A DNA stretch of 64,000 nucleotides from Chitinophaga polysaccharea (GTDB lineage: Bacteria; Bacteroidota; Bacteroidia; Chitinophagales; Chitinophagaceae). Shown in pieces: positions 17,808-27,151 of the stretch (positions are counted from its first letter, which is position 1; each line of letters begins with the position of its first letter). The stretch spans positions 558,001-622,000 of the forward strand of contig NZ_CABFVU010000003.1 in the NCBI RefSeq assembly GCF_902150045.1, in the 5' to 3' direction. Position numbers and translations under genes: made by a program. Below the pieces are notes generated by a model that saw only the letters and a list, made by a program, of their open reading frames with translations, ran no database searches and was not told the DNA's origin.

Positions 17808-18497
17808 ATGATCAACTACAATGAACTAACTGTTCCGCAGGCCACCATTATACAAAAGGAATTAAAAGATACCGTAAAGATAACACCGTACAATGGCCCG
17901 CTTAATTATGTGGCCGGCGCCGATATTTCTTTCAATAAATTCAGTACCACCGTATATGCCGGTATAGTAATGATGGAGTTCCCTTCCATGAAGCCGGTGG
18001 GTTACAGCCTTGTAAAAAAAGAAGTGCTGTTCCCTTATGTTCCGGGCTTCCTGGCATTCCGGGAAGTGCCTGCCTTGCTGGATGCCTGGGCGCAGCTACC
18101 GCTGAAACCGGATATCCTGGTGGTAGACGGACATGGCATTGCGCACCCCCGCCGCATGGGAATTGCCAGTCATTTTGGGGTACTGGCACAGCAACCATCT
18201 ATTGGCAGCGCCAAGAAAAAACTATTCGGGATGTATGAAGAACCGGGTATGGAAAAAGGCAGCTATACACCGCTTACAGACAAGCAGAGGCAGCAGCTTG
18301 GTAATGTACTACGGAGCAAAAGCAATGTAAAACCTGTCTTCGTGTCACCCGGACATCTTATAGACGTTCCCGGCAGTACAGAGATCCTGATGCAATGCAT
18401 AAAGGGCTATCGCCTGCCCGAGCCTACCCGGCTGGCGCATAACGCGGTGAACCAATTCCGTACGGGGATAGTGCCGGAAGGCTGGACCAGCCTCTAA
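17808..18497 (+). CDS. nfi: Endonuclease V (deoxyinosine 3' endonuclease)
   Basis: A 229-residue homologue of Nfi, which cuts the second phosphodiester 3' of deoxyinosine to start alternative excision repair of deaminated adenine. It shows the family core: YVAGADISF (catalytic Asp), PYVPGFLAFREVPALLDAW, the PDILVVDGHGIAHPRRMGIASHFGV active-site block with Asp and His, and SIGSAKKKLFG. Start ATG 17808 gives the usual length. It lies 22 bases after DUF763 and converges with the exported protein gene at 18494, overlapping its stop by 4 bases. Confidence 0.95.
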   Translation: MINYNELTVPQATIIQKELKDTVKITPYNGPLNYVAGADISFNKFSTTVYAGIVMMEFPSMKPVGYSLVKKEVLFPYVPGFLAFREVPALLDAWAQLPLKPDILVVDGHGIAHPRRMGIASHFGVLAQQPSIGSAKKKLFGMYEEPGMEKGSYTPLTDKQRQQLGNVLRSKSNVKPVFVSPGHLIDVPGSTEILMQCIKGYRLPEPTRLAHNAVNQFRTGIVPEGWTSL

Positions 18498-20116
18498 AAC
18501 CTGATCCAGGCAATATTTGCTTTTTTCTCTAACCCTTTCCGCGAGATCAATAGAGTAGCGTATACGCGGGTTTGTGCATTATAATCTGCCGCGCCCATCA
18601 TACAGGCATATCCCTTTGTAACTTCCGGCATACCAAAAAGGAACAGCCGTTCCATTTTACCATTATAAAAACGGTAGCAAACGAAGTTGGCGTCTGTCGC
18701 GAATTTCAAGGGCTTGCGCACTTTATCCTGTCCCCCGGTATCAAGGTATTGCAGGTAGTCGTTGAAAAGCACAAAGGAAACGCCCGGCACGGGAATATAG
18801 TCATACGACAACCACGTGTTGGTATTCAGCGCCGTAATTTTATTCCGGAACACCCACTCGCTTTTACTGCGTCGCTGCAGCTGGAAAGGCTCGCATACCC
18901 CGGTGATCACCTGGTACTTGGAAACGGCCAGGGTAGCGTTCTCCCGGCCGGAGGTATCCAGCAGGGTGATCCCTATATCGCCAAGATTAGTATGCAGTTT
19001 ATTGAGCTGCGAGTTCCCCTGTTTGAAAAAGGAAAAACTTTCCATCAACAAGGTGCTGCTGCCGTCTTCGTTCAGGTATAACCGTTGGGGTGCGCCTTTG
19101 TAGTCTTCTTTGTAGCCCAGGTTCTGCTGTACATTGCGCGACAATTCGGGGAACGATAGCTGTACATGTTTTCTCAGTTTACCGGTATACGCCTGGAAAG
19201 TATTCATCATTATACCCGTATATCCTTCTTTTTGTTTTGAAGATACATACAGCAGCATCTTTACCTGTGAACCGGCCACCTGGATATTTCCACCTACATT
19301 TCCAAAGCCTGCTGTGTAATCCAGTACTTCATGGGCAAAGGCAGCCGAGTCCGGCGACAGCATAGAGAACAACACTTTGGCGCCTGCATCTCCTTCTTTC
19401 CGTTTGGCATTAAATCCTACTGTACTCAGGTACACTTTCTCTTTTCCCTTCACCGCCATATTGATATAACTGAAATAGCTATACGAAGAATCGCCCAGGT
19501 AAAACCAGCCGCTGTTAATGAGCTCGTGGGCAGGTGAAAAATGCAGTACCCGGATGCGCTCACGAATGCTGTCTGTTTTCCGGACAGGCGCGCCGGAAAA
19601 CAGGGCCACCGCGTAATAATCGCTGCAGGCATCTTTTTCCACGTACATATCATGCGTAGCGAGGTTATCGTCTATAAACACGCTGCGATGTTGTACACTG
19701 GGCAGCTCTCCCAGTTTATCTTCCCGCAGCAGCCTGCCCGTTTCCGCATCCAGAACCAGGCGGTACATGACGGGGTTATACTTTACCAGCTGTTGTAAAA
19801 AAATCACCGGCTGTCCGTTTATCTCAAAGATGCCATCTATTTCGGTCGATTCCAGGTCCGCCGCATTCCATAGCTGCGTATGCACCGTATCTGTTACTTT
19901 CAGGGCGCGCGTGGTATCATAGATATTGACCAGCAGCCCGTCTTTTTTGGAGAAATGCAGGAATACGGTATTGCCGTTCTTTAACTGCATCAGTTTATCC
20001 CATCCGTCTCCAGGTTCAGCGAAATCGGGTCCCAGTGTAACCACGGGTACCTGGGCTATCGCTAAACTGCTGATCAGTAAAGCGCCAAAAAGAGTGGGCC
20101 ATCTCAGATATTTCAT
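18494..20116 (-). CDS. Exported protein of unknown function
   Basis: A 540-residue protein with a clean signal peptide (KYLRWPTLFGALLISSLAIAQ) from ATG 20116. The mature part has short beta-rich repeats (NGNTVFLHFSKKDGLLVNIYD; YDYIPVPGVSFVLFNDYLQYL; NFVCYRFYNGKMERLFLFGM), like a propeller or repeated-sheet protein. I do not recognise a named family and no catalytic motif stands out. It is probably periplasmic. It overlaps the convergent endonuclease V gene by 4 bases. Two in-frame starts exist; the longer one (20140) adds eight residues before the signal peptide and is less likely. Confidence 0.75.
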   Translation of the reverse strand: MKYLRWPTLFGALLISSLAIAQVPVVTLGPDFAEPGDGWDKLMQLKNGNTVFLHFSKKDGLLVNIYDTTRALKVTDTVHTQLWNAADLESTEIDGIFEINGQPVIFLQQLVKYNPVMYRLVLDAETGRLLREDKLGELPSVQHRSVFIDDNLATHDMYVEKDACSDYYAVALFSGAPVRKTDSIRERIRVLHFSPAHELINSGWFYLGDSSYSYFSYINMAVKGKEKVYLSTVGFNAKRKEGDAGAKVLFSMLSPDSAAFAHEVLDYTAGFGNVGGNIQVAGSQVKMLLYVSSKQKEGYTGIMMNTFQAYTGKLRKHVQLSFPELSRNVQQNLGYKEDYKGAPQRLYLNEDGSSTLLMESFSFFKQGNSQLNKLHTNLGDIGITLLDTSGRENATLAVSKYQVITGVCEPFQLQRRSKSEWVFRNKITALNTNTWLSYDYIPVPGVSFVLFNDYLQYLDTGGQDKVRKPLKFATDANFVCYRFYNGKMERLFLFGMPEVTKGYACMMGAADYNAQTRVYATLLISRKGLEKKANIAWIRF

Positions 20117-20196
20117 CTTACTACTAATTATTAATTTCAAATATATGAAATTAATGTAATTATATAAGATGATTTAATTAACCGGGGCGTATGAAG

Positions 20197-20251
20197 AGCT
20201 TTATCAAAAGTAACTGGTGGAAAACCGCATGAGATTACTTTTGATAAAGCT
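20197..20251 (-). terminator. 17-bp hairpin downstream of the metal-efflux operon
   Basis: A perfect 17-base stem: AGCTTTATCAAAAGTAA (20197-20213) pairs with 20235-20251 around a 21-base loop. It lies 19 bases past the stop of the adaptor gene (minus strand), where an operon terminator is expected, but no long T-tract follows, so the termination mechanism is uncertain. Confidence 0.55.
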
Positions 20252-20269
20252 TGCGCTGTTTACAGGGGA

Positions 20270-21436
20270 TCAGTGCCCTTCATGTTCACCGCTGTTTTTA
20301 AGTTGGGCCAGCAGGTCGTATGCGCCGGTTATCACTATTTCCTCTTCTGGCGGGGCTTTGGGAAATATTACTTCCGTGTACCCTTGTTCGCTGTTCCCCT
20401 TCTGCACTTCCAGCATATTGAAATGGAAGGTGCTGTCCGTACCTGGTTTTTTTACAAAAACGTAGGCCTTGTTTTCAAAGTTCACCACGGCGGCGTCAGG
20501 CAATGCTTTTACGGCGGCGGCGCCGGTTTCAATCATGGCCTGCAGGTAGGTACCGGGAAGCAACTGGGTATCTTCTTCGTCCAGGTGGCAATGTACCCTT
20601 ACCGTGCGTTCCTGGCTTATTTCCCGGCCAATCAGGTGAACAGTGGCGGTACGTGGCTTTGCTTCGTTGGCCAGTGTAAAACGTACCAGCTGCCCGATCT
20701 TTAAGCGGGGCACGTCTTTTTCAAACACTGTTAGCTCTGCATGCAGATGCTCAGTATTCACGATACGGAAAAGGATATCCGCCGGCGTTACAAACTGACC
20801 CAGGTTCACATTCACCTGGGTTACATAACCGCTGATAGGCGCGTATACATTGATGCTGCGCTGAATATTCCCTTTTTGCAAAGTTGTTGTGCTGATGTTC
20901 AGCATAGACAGTTTTTGTTTCAGCCCGTTCTCTTTGGCCTGCAGCGTTTGCCAGGCGGCTTTTGCCTGCTGCAATGTTTTCAGGGCATTTACATTTTCTT
21001 TGGCCAGCTCCTGCTGGCGGTTATATTCCGTTGCGGCATATTCCAGCTGGCTGCTTACTTCCAGGTAATCCTGCTGTAGCTGGATATAGTCGAGGTTTTC
21101 CAGTACGGCAATTACCTGTCCTTTTTTTACCGGCATCCCCTGTAATAAACTGGTTTGTTTTATAAAACCGCCCATAGGCACCGAAATGCTCACCTGCTGC
21201 TGTGGCGGCACATCCAGCAGGCCGTTCACTTTAACGGCCCCGCTGATCTGGCGGTTTTCAGGTTTACCATAAGTGATGCCCGCAGTTTTAAACTGTGCAG
21301 CTGTAAGCTCCACCACGCCTGCTTCCTCTTCGTGATCATGCGTATCCGTGTTGGCTGTTTCCTGTTTTGCACCGCAGGAAACAAGCATGAAGGCGGTGAT
21401 AACGGTAAAGGCTATATGTTTTCTGAATAATTGCAT
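20270..21436 (-). CDS. RND efflux periplasmic adaptor, CusB/CzcB-like
   Basis: A 388-residue membrane-fusion lipoprotein. The signal ends in a lipobox (FMLVSC, Cys about 21), then a His/Glu-rich segment (DTHDHEEEAG) that may bind metal. A lipoyl/barrel-sandwich part (SVPMGGFIKQTSLLQGMPVKKGQVIAVLE) is split by a long coiled coil (residues 120-200), with IYAPISGYVTQVNVNLGQFV completing it. The C-terminus again ends in an acidic/His tail (SGEHEGH). It bridges the inner membrane pump and the outer membrane channel encoded upstream. As the last gene of the operon it follows the TolC gene by 35 bases. Confidence 0.92.
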   Translation of the reverse strand: MQLFRKHIAFTVITAFMLVSCGAKQETANTDTHDHEEEAGVVELTAAQFKTAGITYGKPENRQISGAVKVNGLLDVPPQQQVSISVPMGGFIKQTSLLQGMPVKKGQVIAVLENLDYIQLQQDYLEVSSQLEYAATEYNRQQELAKENVNALKTLQQAKAAWQTLQAKENGLKQKLSMLNISTTTLQKGNIQRSINVYAPISGYVTQVNVNLGQFVTPADILFRIVNTEHLHAELTVFEKDVPRLKIGQLVRFTLANEAKPRTATVHLIGREISQERTVRVHCHLDEEDTQLLPGTYLQAMIETGAAAVKALPDAAVVNFENKAYVFVKKPGTDSTFHFNMLEVQKGNSEQGYTEVIFPKAPPEEEIVITGAYDLLAQLKNSGEHEGH

Positions 21437-21471
21437 AAATATTTTTTTTTAGATTGAAGACCGGCTGAAGC

Positions 21472-22704
21472 TTACTGCCGGCCCGCCAGGTAGGCCATAT
21501 ATAATTCCGCCTGCTTTATTTCGTTACGGGCCTGCAGGTATCCTTGCCTGGCGGTAAGCCCGTGTTCCAGGTTAAGAAAATATTCGGCATAACCGATATC
21601 CCCGCTCCTGTACGACTTCTCAGATTGTTTCAGCAACAGCTCCGTATTGGGCAGTGATGTGCGCTGGTAAAACTCCAGGCTGTTCCTGTTCTTGATAAAC
21701 TGCTGCACTGCCTGTTCGTACTGGGATTGCAGCTGTATCATATTATTATCGAACTGTAAACCGGCGGCCAGTCGCTGCTTTTCTTCCGCCCTAACTTTTG
21801 CTTTCAGTGGCCCCATCCAGATAGGCAATGCCAGTCCTACCTGGAACCCCTGGAAACGGTTACTGTTAGTGGCCAGCGGCGCCCCGGAAGCATTCAGCGG
21901 TGTGCCTATGAATGATTGGTTAAAATAACCAACCATGATATCCGGCAGTATAGCGGCTTTGTATAATTGCTTCTGCTTTTCCGCAATGGTTACCTGTTGT
22001 TTCAGGTATTGCAGCTGTGGGTTGGCGGCTATGGCAGCATCATCATCCATCACCGGCATTGTGGCATTCGGTATAGCCGTTTCCGTTATACTCACCGGTG
22101 TATTGATGCCCAGCAGCGCCTGTAACCTGGCGGTATAAATATGGAGGTCTGCATCGTTCTGCCGCAGGGAGTTCTTTACTTCATTCAAACGTCCTTCTGC
22201 GGCGATCTTTTCCAGCATCCGGCTTTCACCGGTACGGTAGCGAAGGTCTGCACTGCGCACAAAGCCGGTGAAGATGCTGTCCTGCTCCATGAGCAGCGAC
22301 TTTAGCTCCTGCAGGTACAGCAGTTGCACGTATACCTGTTTTACCTGGTACACCAGTTCATTTTGTGTTACTGCTTTTAGCCATACTGCTTTATCCGTTT
22401 GCGCATTGTTCAGTGCTTTCCTTGCGCCGAATACGGTAGGGAAAGGAATGCTTTGTGTGATACTGTAATTGTTATCATTGGCCACATAGCTGTTTGTTTG
22501 CCCGTATTGCAGGTTCACATCCGTTTTCGGGATCTCGCCGCTGCTGCGGGCCATTTTGCGGTAGTAATCGACAGACGCATCTGCCGCCTTCAGTCCTTTG
22601 TTTTGCTGTAACGCCAGCTGCACGGCCTTTTCCATGGTCAGGGCCTGTGATTGCGCCATGGCCATAGCCGGTAACAGCATAACTATTAATATCCGGATCT
22701 TCAT
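21472..22704 (-). CDS. TolC family outer membrane efflux channel, CzcC/CusC-like
   Basis: A 410-residue exported protein (signal IRILIVMLLPAMAMAQ) with two TolC-type repeats rich in long helices: LTMEKAVQLALQQNKGLKAADASVDYYRK at the start, and repeated Gln/Ala-rich coiled coils (QLQYLKQQVTIAEKQKQLYK; NNMIQLQSQYEQAVQQFIKNR). It forms the trimeric outer membrane exit duct of a tripartite pump. Its ATG overlaps the end of cusA by 4 bases (22701-22704), indicating translational coupling. The length is normal for the CzcC class. Confidence 0.92.
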   Translation of the reverse strand: MKIRILIVMLLPAMAMAQSQALTMEKAVQLALQQNKGLKAADASVDYYRKMARSSGEIPKTDVNLQYGQTNSYVANDNNYSITQSIPFPTVFGARKALNNAQTDKAVWLKAVTQNELVYQVKQVYVQLLYLQELKSLLMEQDSIFTGFVRSADLRYRTGESRMLEKIAAEGRLNEVKNSLRQNDADLHIYTARLQALLGINTPVSITETAIPNATMPVMDDDAAIAANPQLQYLKQQVTIAEKQKQLYKAAILPDIMVGYFNQSFIGTPLNASGAPLATNSNRFQGFQVGLALPIWMGPLKAKVRAEEKQRLAAGLQFDNNMIQLQSQYEQAVQQFIKNRNSLEFYQRTSLPNTELLLKQSEKSYRSGDIGYAEYFLNLEHGLTARQGYLQARNEIKQAELYMAYLAGRQ

Positions 22705-25700
22705 AATTTATGTTTTGAAAAGCCTTTCTCAAAATAGATGTATAAACAGGGTAAGACCAGGAGCGTGAGCAACGTGGAGGTGATCAATCCCCCGATGACC
22801 ACGGTGGCTAAGGGGCGCTGTACTTCCGCGCCGGCGCTGGTAGCCAGTGCCATGGGCAAAAAGCCCAGAGAGGCTACAAACGCCGTCATAAGTACCGGCC
22901 TTAATCGTGTAGCCGTTCCATTTAGCACCACGCTGTTGAGGTCTTCCATACCCGATTGTTTTAACCGGTTAAACTCACCGATCAGTACGATACCATTTAA
23001 CACTGCCACGCCAAACAAGGCAATAAATCCTACGCCGGCGGATATACTAAACGGCAACCCGCGCAGCAACAGCGCAAAAACGCCGCCTATGGCCGACATG
23101 GGGATAGCGGTAAATATGAGCAGTGATTGTTTTACGGAATGAAAAGTAAAATAGAGCAGGCCAAAGATCAGCAGCAGTGCAGCGGGCACGGCTATGGCTA
23201 AACGCTGATTGGCTTCCTTCAGGTTTTCGAATTGCCCGCCGTAGCGGATAAAGTAGCCTGAGGGTAGTTTCACTTCTTTGCCAATGGCGGCTTCAATATC
23301 TTCCACTACGCTGGCGATATCACGGCCACGTACGTTGAAGCCAACAATGGTGCGCCTTTTGGCGTCTTCTCTTTGTACCTGGTTGGGACCGATGGTCATT
23401 TTTACTTCGGCTACTTCCTGCAGCGGTACCTGGTTGCCCGACGGGGTGGTGATATACAGGTTTTGCACATCCGTGAGGTGCTGCCGGCTCTGCTTATCCA
23501 GCCGCAGCACCAGGTCGAACCGCTTCTCCCCTTCGTATACCAGGCCCGCGCTATGACCCGCAAAGGCGGTGTTGATGGTTTGACTAATAGTGGCGATATC
23601 CAGCCCGTAACGGGCTATCTTATCCCTGTTGGCCGTTACCACGATCTGCGGCAACCCGCCGGTTTGTTCTATGTACAGGTCTTTTGCGCCTGGTGTACGG
23701 TTTACAATGCCGCCAATTTTCCCGGCCAGCGATGCCAGTGTGGCAAGATCTTCTCCAAAGATCTTGATCCCTACATCCTGCCGCACACCTGAAATGAGCT
23801 CATTGAAACGGAGCTGGATGGGTTGCGAAAACCCGAAGCTCACCCCGGGGATGGCTTCCAGGGCTTCCTGCATTTTATTGGCCAGTTCCTCCCGGCTGCG
23901 GGCGCTGGTCCATTCTTTTTTGGGCTTCAGCAAAATGGTGAGGTCGCAGGCCTCCATCGGCATAGGGTCGGTAGGTATTTCCGCAGCGCCTATTTTGCCA
24001 ATCACTTCCTTCACTTCAGGGAACTGTTTCATCAGTATGCCGGAGGCCAGGTTCACTTTGCTGATGGTTTCCGACAGGGAGCTGCCTGTGAGTAACCTTG
24101 TCTCCACCGCGAAATCCCCTTCTTCCAGGGTAGGTATAAATTCTCCCCCCATCTTTCCAAATAAAAATAAAGCGATCGCAAAAAGCAATATAGCCGTTGC
24201 CGTTACTAACGCCTTTGCGCGTAATGCGCCCCGGATAACGGGGGCGTATATACGTTGAAAGAAGCGCATGATGCGGTCGGCCACCGTCGTTTTATTATCC
24301 AGGTTCTTACTCAGCATCAGGGCGGATATCATCGGCACATAGGTGAGCGACAGGATAAAGGCGCCCAGGATGGCGAAGGATACCGTTTGTGCCATAGGAC
24401 GGAACATCTTACCCTCAATACCTGTAAGCGCCAGGATGGGCAGGTATACAATGAGGATAATGATCTCGCCGAAAGCTGCGGTGCTGCGTATTTTACTGGC
24501 AGCGTCAAAAACTTCTGTATCCATTTCCGGCTGCGACAGGCGCAGTGGCTGTCCGGTTTTATTCCGGCCTGCCAGGTGATGCAGGGTGGCTTCTACTATT
24601 ATCACCGCCCCATCTACAATCAGCCCAAAATCAATGGCGCCAAGGCTCATCAGGTTACCCGATACGCCAAACACGTACATCATGGAGATGGCGAACAACA
24701 TCGACAGCGGGATTACAGAGGCTACAATCAGTCCGGCGCGCAGGTTGCCAAGGAACAGCACCAGTACGAAAATGACAATGAGCGCGCCCTCTATTAAATT
24801 TTTCTGCACAGTGCCTATTGCCCTGCCAACAAATTCACTGCGGTCCAGGAAGGGTTCTATCACCACGCCTGCCGGCAATGTTTTTTGTATCTCAGTAATC
24901 CTTGCTTTTACGGCTTTCACCACTTCGCTGGAATTCTTTCCTTTCAGCATCATTACAATGCCGCCTACGGCTTCCCCGCTGGCATTGCGGGTAAGCGCGC
25001 CGTAGCGTACAGCATTGCCCAGCTGCACGTCGGCAATGTCTCTTATCAGCACAGGTAGCCCCTCAGGCGTGTTCTTCACCACTATCTTTTCTATATCTGC
25101 CAGGCTGCCGATCAGGCCCTCGCTGCGGATGAAATAGGCGTTGGGCTTTTTATCGATATAGGCTCCGCCGGTGTTTTGATTGTTGCGCTCCATCGCATTG
25201 AACACGTCGGCTATACTGAGACGGTAGCTGCGGAGTTTATCGGGGTTCAGCGTTACCTGGTATTGTTTCAGCATACCGCCAAAACTGTTTACTTCCGCTA
25301 CGCCCGGAGTACCGAGCAGCTGTCGCCTTACATACCAGTCCTGAATAGTGCGCAGTTCCCGTGCATCAAATTTTTCCTCATATCCTTTCCGGGGATGCAA
25401 CACATATTGGTATATTTCCCCAAGGCCGGTGGAAACGGGCGACATTTCCGGTGCGCCGATACCCTCAGGGATATTGGCCCTGGCTTCTCCCAGCTTTTCA
25501 TTCACCTGTTGCCTGGCCCAGTAAATGTCTACATCATCATGAAATACTATTGTAACCACCGACAGTCCAAACCTTGAAATGGAGCGGATCTCCGCCATTT
25601 CCGGTATCACGGCCATGGTTTGTTCAATAGGAAAGGTAATAAGCCTTTCCACTTCCTGTGCGGCCAGCGAGGGCGATTGCGTGATCACCTGTACCTGGTT

Positions 25701-25832
25701 GTTGGTGATGTCAGGCACTGCATCTACCGGCAGCCTTAATAGGGCGAAAACACCAAATGCCGCCAGGGCAAACGTAAATATCCCTATCATTAATTTGTTC
25801 CTCACGGAGAAACGAATGATCTTATCCAGCAT
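22701..25832 (-). CDS. Heavy-metal RND efflux pump, CusA/CzcA family
   Basis: A 1043-residue inner membrane pump with the RND 12-helix, two-porter-domain plan. Start ATG 25832 (MLDKIIRFSVRNKLMIG) matches the family N-terminus; the longer frame start is not typical. Visible landmarks are LPVDAVPDITNNQVQV near residue 35, the FGLIVDGAVIIVEA helix with the proton-relay Asp, the hydrophobic block PMSAIGGVFALLLRGLPFSISAGVGFIALFGVAVLNGIVL and the C-terminal TLLVLPCLYIYFE. The family exports Cu(I)/Ag(I) or Zn/Co/Cd; the metal cannot be fixed by eye. It is the second gene of a four-gene operon, after the Cys-rich peptide. Confidence 0.94.
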   Translation of the reverse strand: MLDKIIRFSVRNKLMIGIFTFALAAFGVFALLRLPVDAVPDITNNQVQVITQSPSLAAQEVERLITFPIEQTMAVIPEMAEIRSISRFGLSVVTIVFHDDVDIYWARQQVNEKLGEARANIPEGIGAPEMSPVSTGLGEIYQYVLHPRKGYEEKFDARELRTIQDWYVRRQLLGTPGVAEVNSFGGMLKQYQVTLNPDKLRSYRLSIADVFNAMERNNQNTGGAYIDKKPNAYFIRSEGLIGSLADIEKIVVKNTPEGLPVLIRDIADVQLGNAVRYGALTRNASGEAVGGIVMMLKGKNSSEVVKAVKARITEIQKTLPAGVVIEPFLDRSEFVGRAIGTVQKNLIEGALIVIFVLVLFLGNLRAGLIVASVIPLSMLFAISMMYVFGVSGNLMSLGAIDFGLIVDGAVIIVEATLHHLAGRNKTGQPLRLSQPEMDTEVFDAASKIRSTAAFGEIIILIVYLPILALTGIEGKMFRPMAQTVSFAILGAFILSLTYVPMISALMLSKNLDNKTTVADRIMRFFQRIYAPVIRGALRAKALVTATAILLFAIALFLFGKMGGEFIPTLEEGDFAVETRLLTGSSLSETISKVNLASGILMKQFPEVKEVIGKIGAAEIPTDPMPMEACDLTILLKPKKEWTSARSREELANKMQEALEAIPGVSFGFSQPIQLRFNELISGVRQDVGIKIFGEDLATLASLAGKIGGIVNRTPGAKDLYIEQTGGLPQIVVTANRDKIARYGLDIATISQTINTAFAGHSAGLVYEGEKRFDLVLRLDKQSRQHLTDVQNLYITTPSGNQVPLQEVAEVKMTIGPNQVQREDAKRRTIVGFNVRGRDIASVVEDIEAAIGKEVKLPSGYFIRYGGQFENLKEANQRLAIAVPAALLLIFGLLYFTFHSVKQSLLIFTAIPMSAIGGVFALLLRGLPFSISAGVGFIALFGVAVLNGIVLIGEFNRLKQSGMEDLNSVVLNGTATRLRPVLMTAFVASLGFLPMALATSAGAEVQRPLATVVIGGLITSTLLTLLVLPCLYIYFEKGFSKHKL

Positions 25833-25929
25833 AATTGATTCAATAAGTAATAAAATGAAGTACCATAGCCATACCTGCACCGGTAAAAGGCGCGGATATG
25901 CTCATAGCAAAAACATCTGTAAAACGTTA

Positions 25930-26235
25930 TTAAACCCGCTGTGGGGGCTGCCAGATGGTATCTGGTAAAGAAGGAAGCGGGTTAACGGGCAATGCCGGGT
26001 AACTAACCATAACCCGTTGCGCGATAAAATGAACCGTTACAGCTGCCACGGGTATAGCCTGTATATTGCAACAGCTGCATACGCAGAGCGGGGAGCAATA
26101 ATCCGGTTGCGTTTCATGGTCGTGCGAAGTGGAAAGCTGTACAGCCACAGGATTGCTTACCGCCTGGTAGTCGTTGCAGGGAATGCACGATAACAGTACA
26201 ATATAACAGCTTAATATGTAAAGCAGCCACTTCAT
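25930..26235 (-). CDS. DUF6660-like Cys-rich small protein at the head of the metal-efflux operon
   Basis: A 101-residue protein. KWLLYILSCYIVLLSCIPC is a hydrophobic N-terminus with three Cys, followed by a His/Asp segment (STSHDHETQPDYCSPLCVCSCC) with seven Cys/His-rich positions, then a hydrophobic and proline-rich tail. The layout matches the small Bacteroidota family named DUF6660 that precedes CusA/CzcA pumps. ATG 26235 is preferred over the listed upstream start because it gives the typical MKWL beginning. The Cys/His cluster suggests a metal ligand at the membrane; function is otherwise unknown. About 100 bases separate it from cusA. Confidence 0.75.
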   Translation of the reverse strand: MKWLLYILSCYIVLLSCIPCNDYQAVSNPVAVQLSTSHDHETQPDYCSPLCVCSCCNIQAIPVAAVTVHFIAQRVMVSYPALPVNPLPSLPDTIWQPPQRV

Positions 26236-26327
26236 TTCTGCAAATGTAAAACTTAAAAACAAAATGCCGCCAGAAAAAACTGCATCGTAGTTGCGGCTGA
26301 GATGATTTTTGTACTTAAATTAGCCGC

Positions 26328-27023
26328 ATGAATTGCCTGATAGTAGACGATAACAAGCTGGCGCGCACCGCTATGAAACAACTGGCCAGTCATGTAGAAC
26401 AGCTGCATGTAGCGGGTGAATGCAGCAGCGCTATGGAAGCATATAATTTTTTACAGAAAGAAAAGATAGATCTGCTGTTGCTGGACATCGAAATGCCAGG
26501 TATGAGCGGCCTGGAACTTACCCGTAACCTGGGAAAGAAGCGCCCGGTGATCATCTTCACAACAGTAAAAAAAGATTACGCAGTAGAGGCATTTGAATTG
26601 AATGTGGCAGATTACCTGATTAAACCGGTGCAGCCTGCCCGCTTTATCCAGGCTATTGAAAAGGCACGTGAAATCACCGACAGCAATCTCCGTGAGCTTC
26701 AGGTATCCGATACCGAGTTTGTGTTTATACGCGACAATGGTGTCCTGAAAAGAATAAAAACAGAAGACATCCTTTTCCTGGAGGCGATGGGCGATTATGT
26801 AAAATTAAACACCCCCCAGAAATTCCACGCCATCCATACCACCCTTAAAGCGCTGGAAGAAAAGCTGCCCGCAGGTAAATTTATGCGGGTGCACCGGTCC
26901 TACATTGTGGCGCTGGACAAAATTGAATCCATTGAGGACGGCACCATTATTATCAATAAGAACGCTATCCCCGTAGCAGATGCCTACCGGTCTGCCCTTA
27001 ACAATAAACTGAATCTCCTGTAA
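26328..27023 (+). CDS. LytTR-type response regulator (LytR/AlgR family)
   Basis: A 231-residue regulator. The receiver domain has the phosphoacceptor in LLLLDIEMPGMSG (Asp 53), the Thr of IIFTTVKKDYA and the Lys of LIKPVQPARF. A LytTR DNA-binding domain follows (residues 125-231: FVFIRDNGVLKRIKTEDILFLEAMGDYVKL; KFMRVHRSYIVALDKIE). Such regulators bind paired short direct repeats about two helical turns apart. It is a monocistron starting at ATG 26328. No LytS-type kinase is adjacent, but the hybrid kinase at 27481 is close. Its own stop is followed 4 bases later by candidate operator repeats (27025-27055). Confidence 0.93.
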   Translation: MNCLIVDDNKLARTAMKQLASHVEQLHVAGECSSAMEAYNFLQKEKIDLLLLDIEMPGMSGLELTRNLGKKRPVIIFTTVKKDYAVEAFELNVADYLIKPVQPARFIQAIEKAREITDSNLRELQVSDTEFVFIRDNGVLKRIKTEDILFLEAMGDYVKLNTPQKFHAIHTTLKALEEKLPAGKFMRVHRSYIVALDKIESIEDGTIIINKNAIPVADAYRSALNNKLNLL

Positions 27024-27024
27024 C

Positions 27025-27055
27025 TCAACGACACTTTCCCCTTTTTGAACGACAG
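27025..27055. promoter_or_regulatory. Candidate LytTR operator upstream of the first Ala/Lys-rich exported peptide
   Basis: Two AACGACA half-sites start at 27027 and 27048, a period of exactly 21 bases (two helical turns), the geometry of AgrA-type LytTR operators. The second half-site begins 56 bases before the first base of the candidate -7 box (27104). The same arrangement occurs at 29694-29724. Caution: AACGACAG also occurs singly inside coding sequence (near 7693, 43308 and 50534). Confidence 0.5.
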
Positions 27056-27079
27056 CTCCTGCCTGTTGGGCCATTAGTA

Positions 27080-27111
27080 TTGCCCTTCTTTTTTCCCTGG
27101 ATGTACCTTTA
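27080..27111 (+). promoter_or_regulatory. Candidate promoter of the first Ala/Lys-rich exported peptide
   Basis: TACCTTTA at 27104-27111 is one base from TAnnTTTG, with TTG at 27080-27082 and a 21-base spacer. It lies about 40 bases before the ATG at 27152. Confidence 0.45.
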
Positions 27112-27151
27112 GCTCGTCAAAACAATTGATCACTAAATAAAATATACAGCC

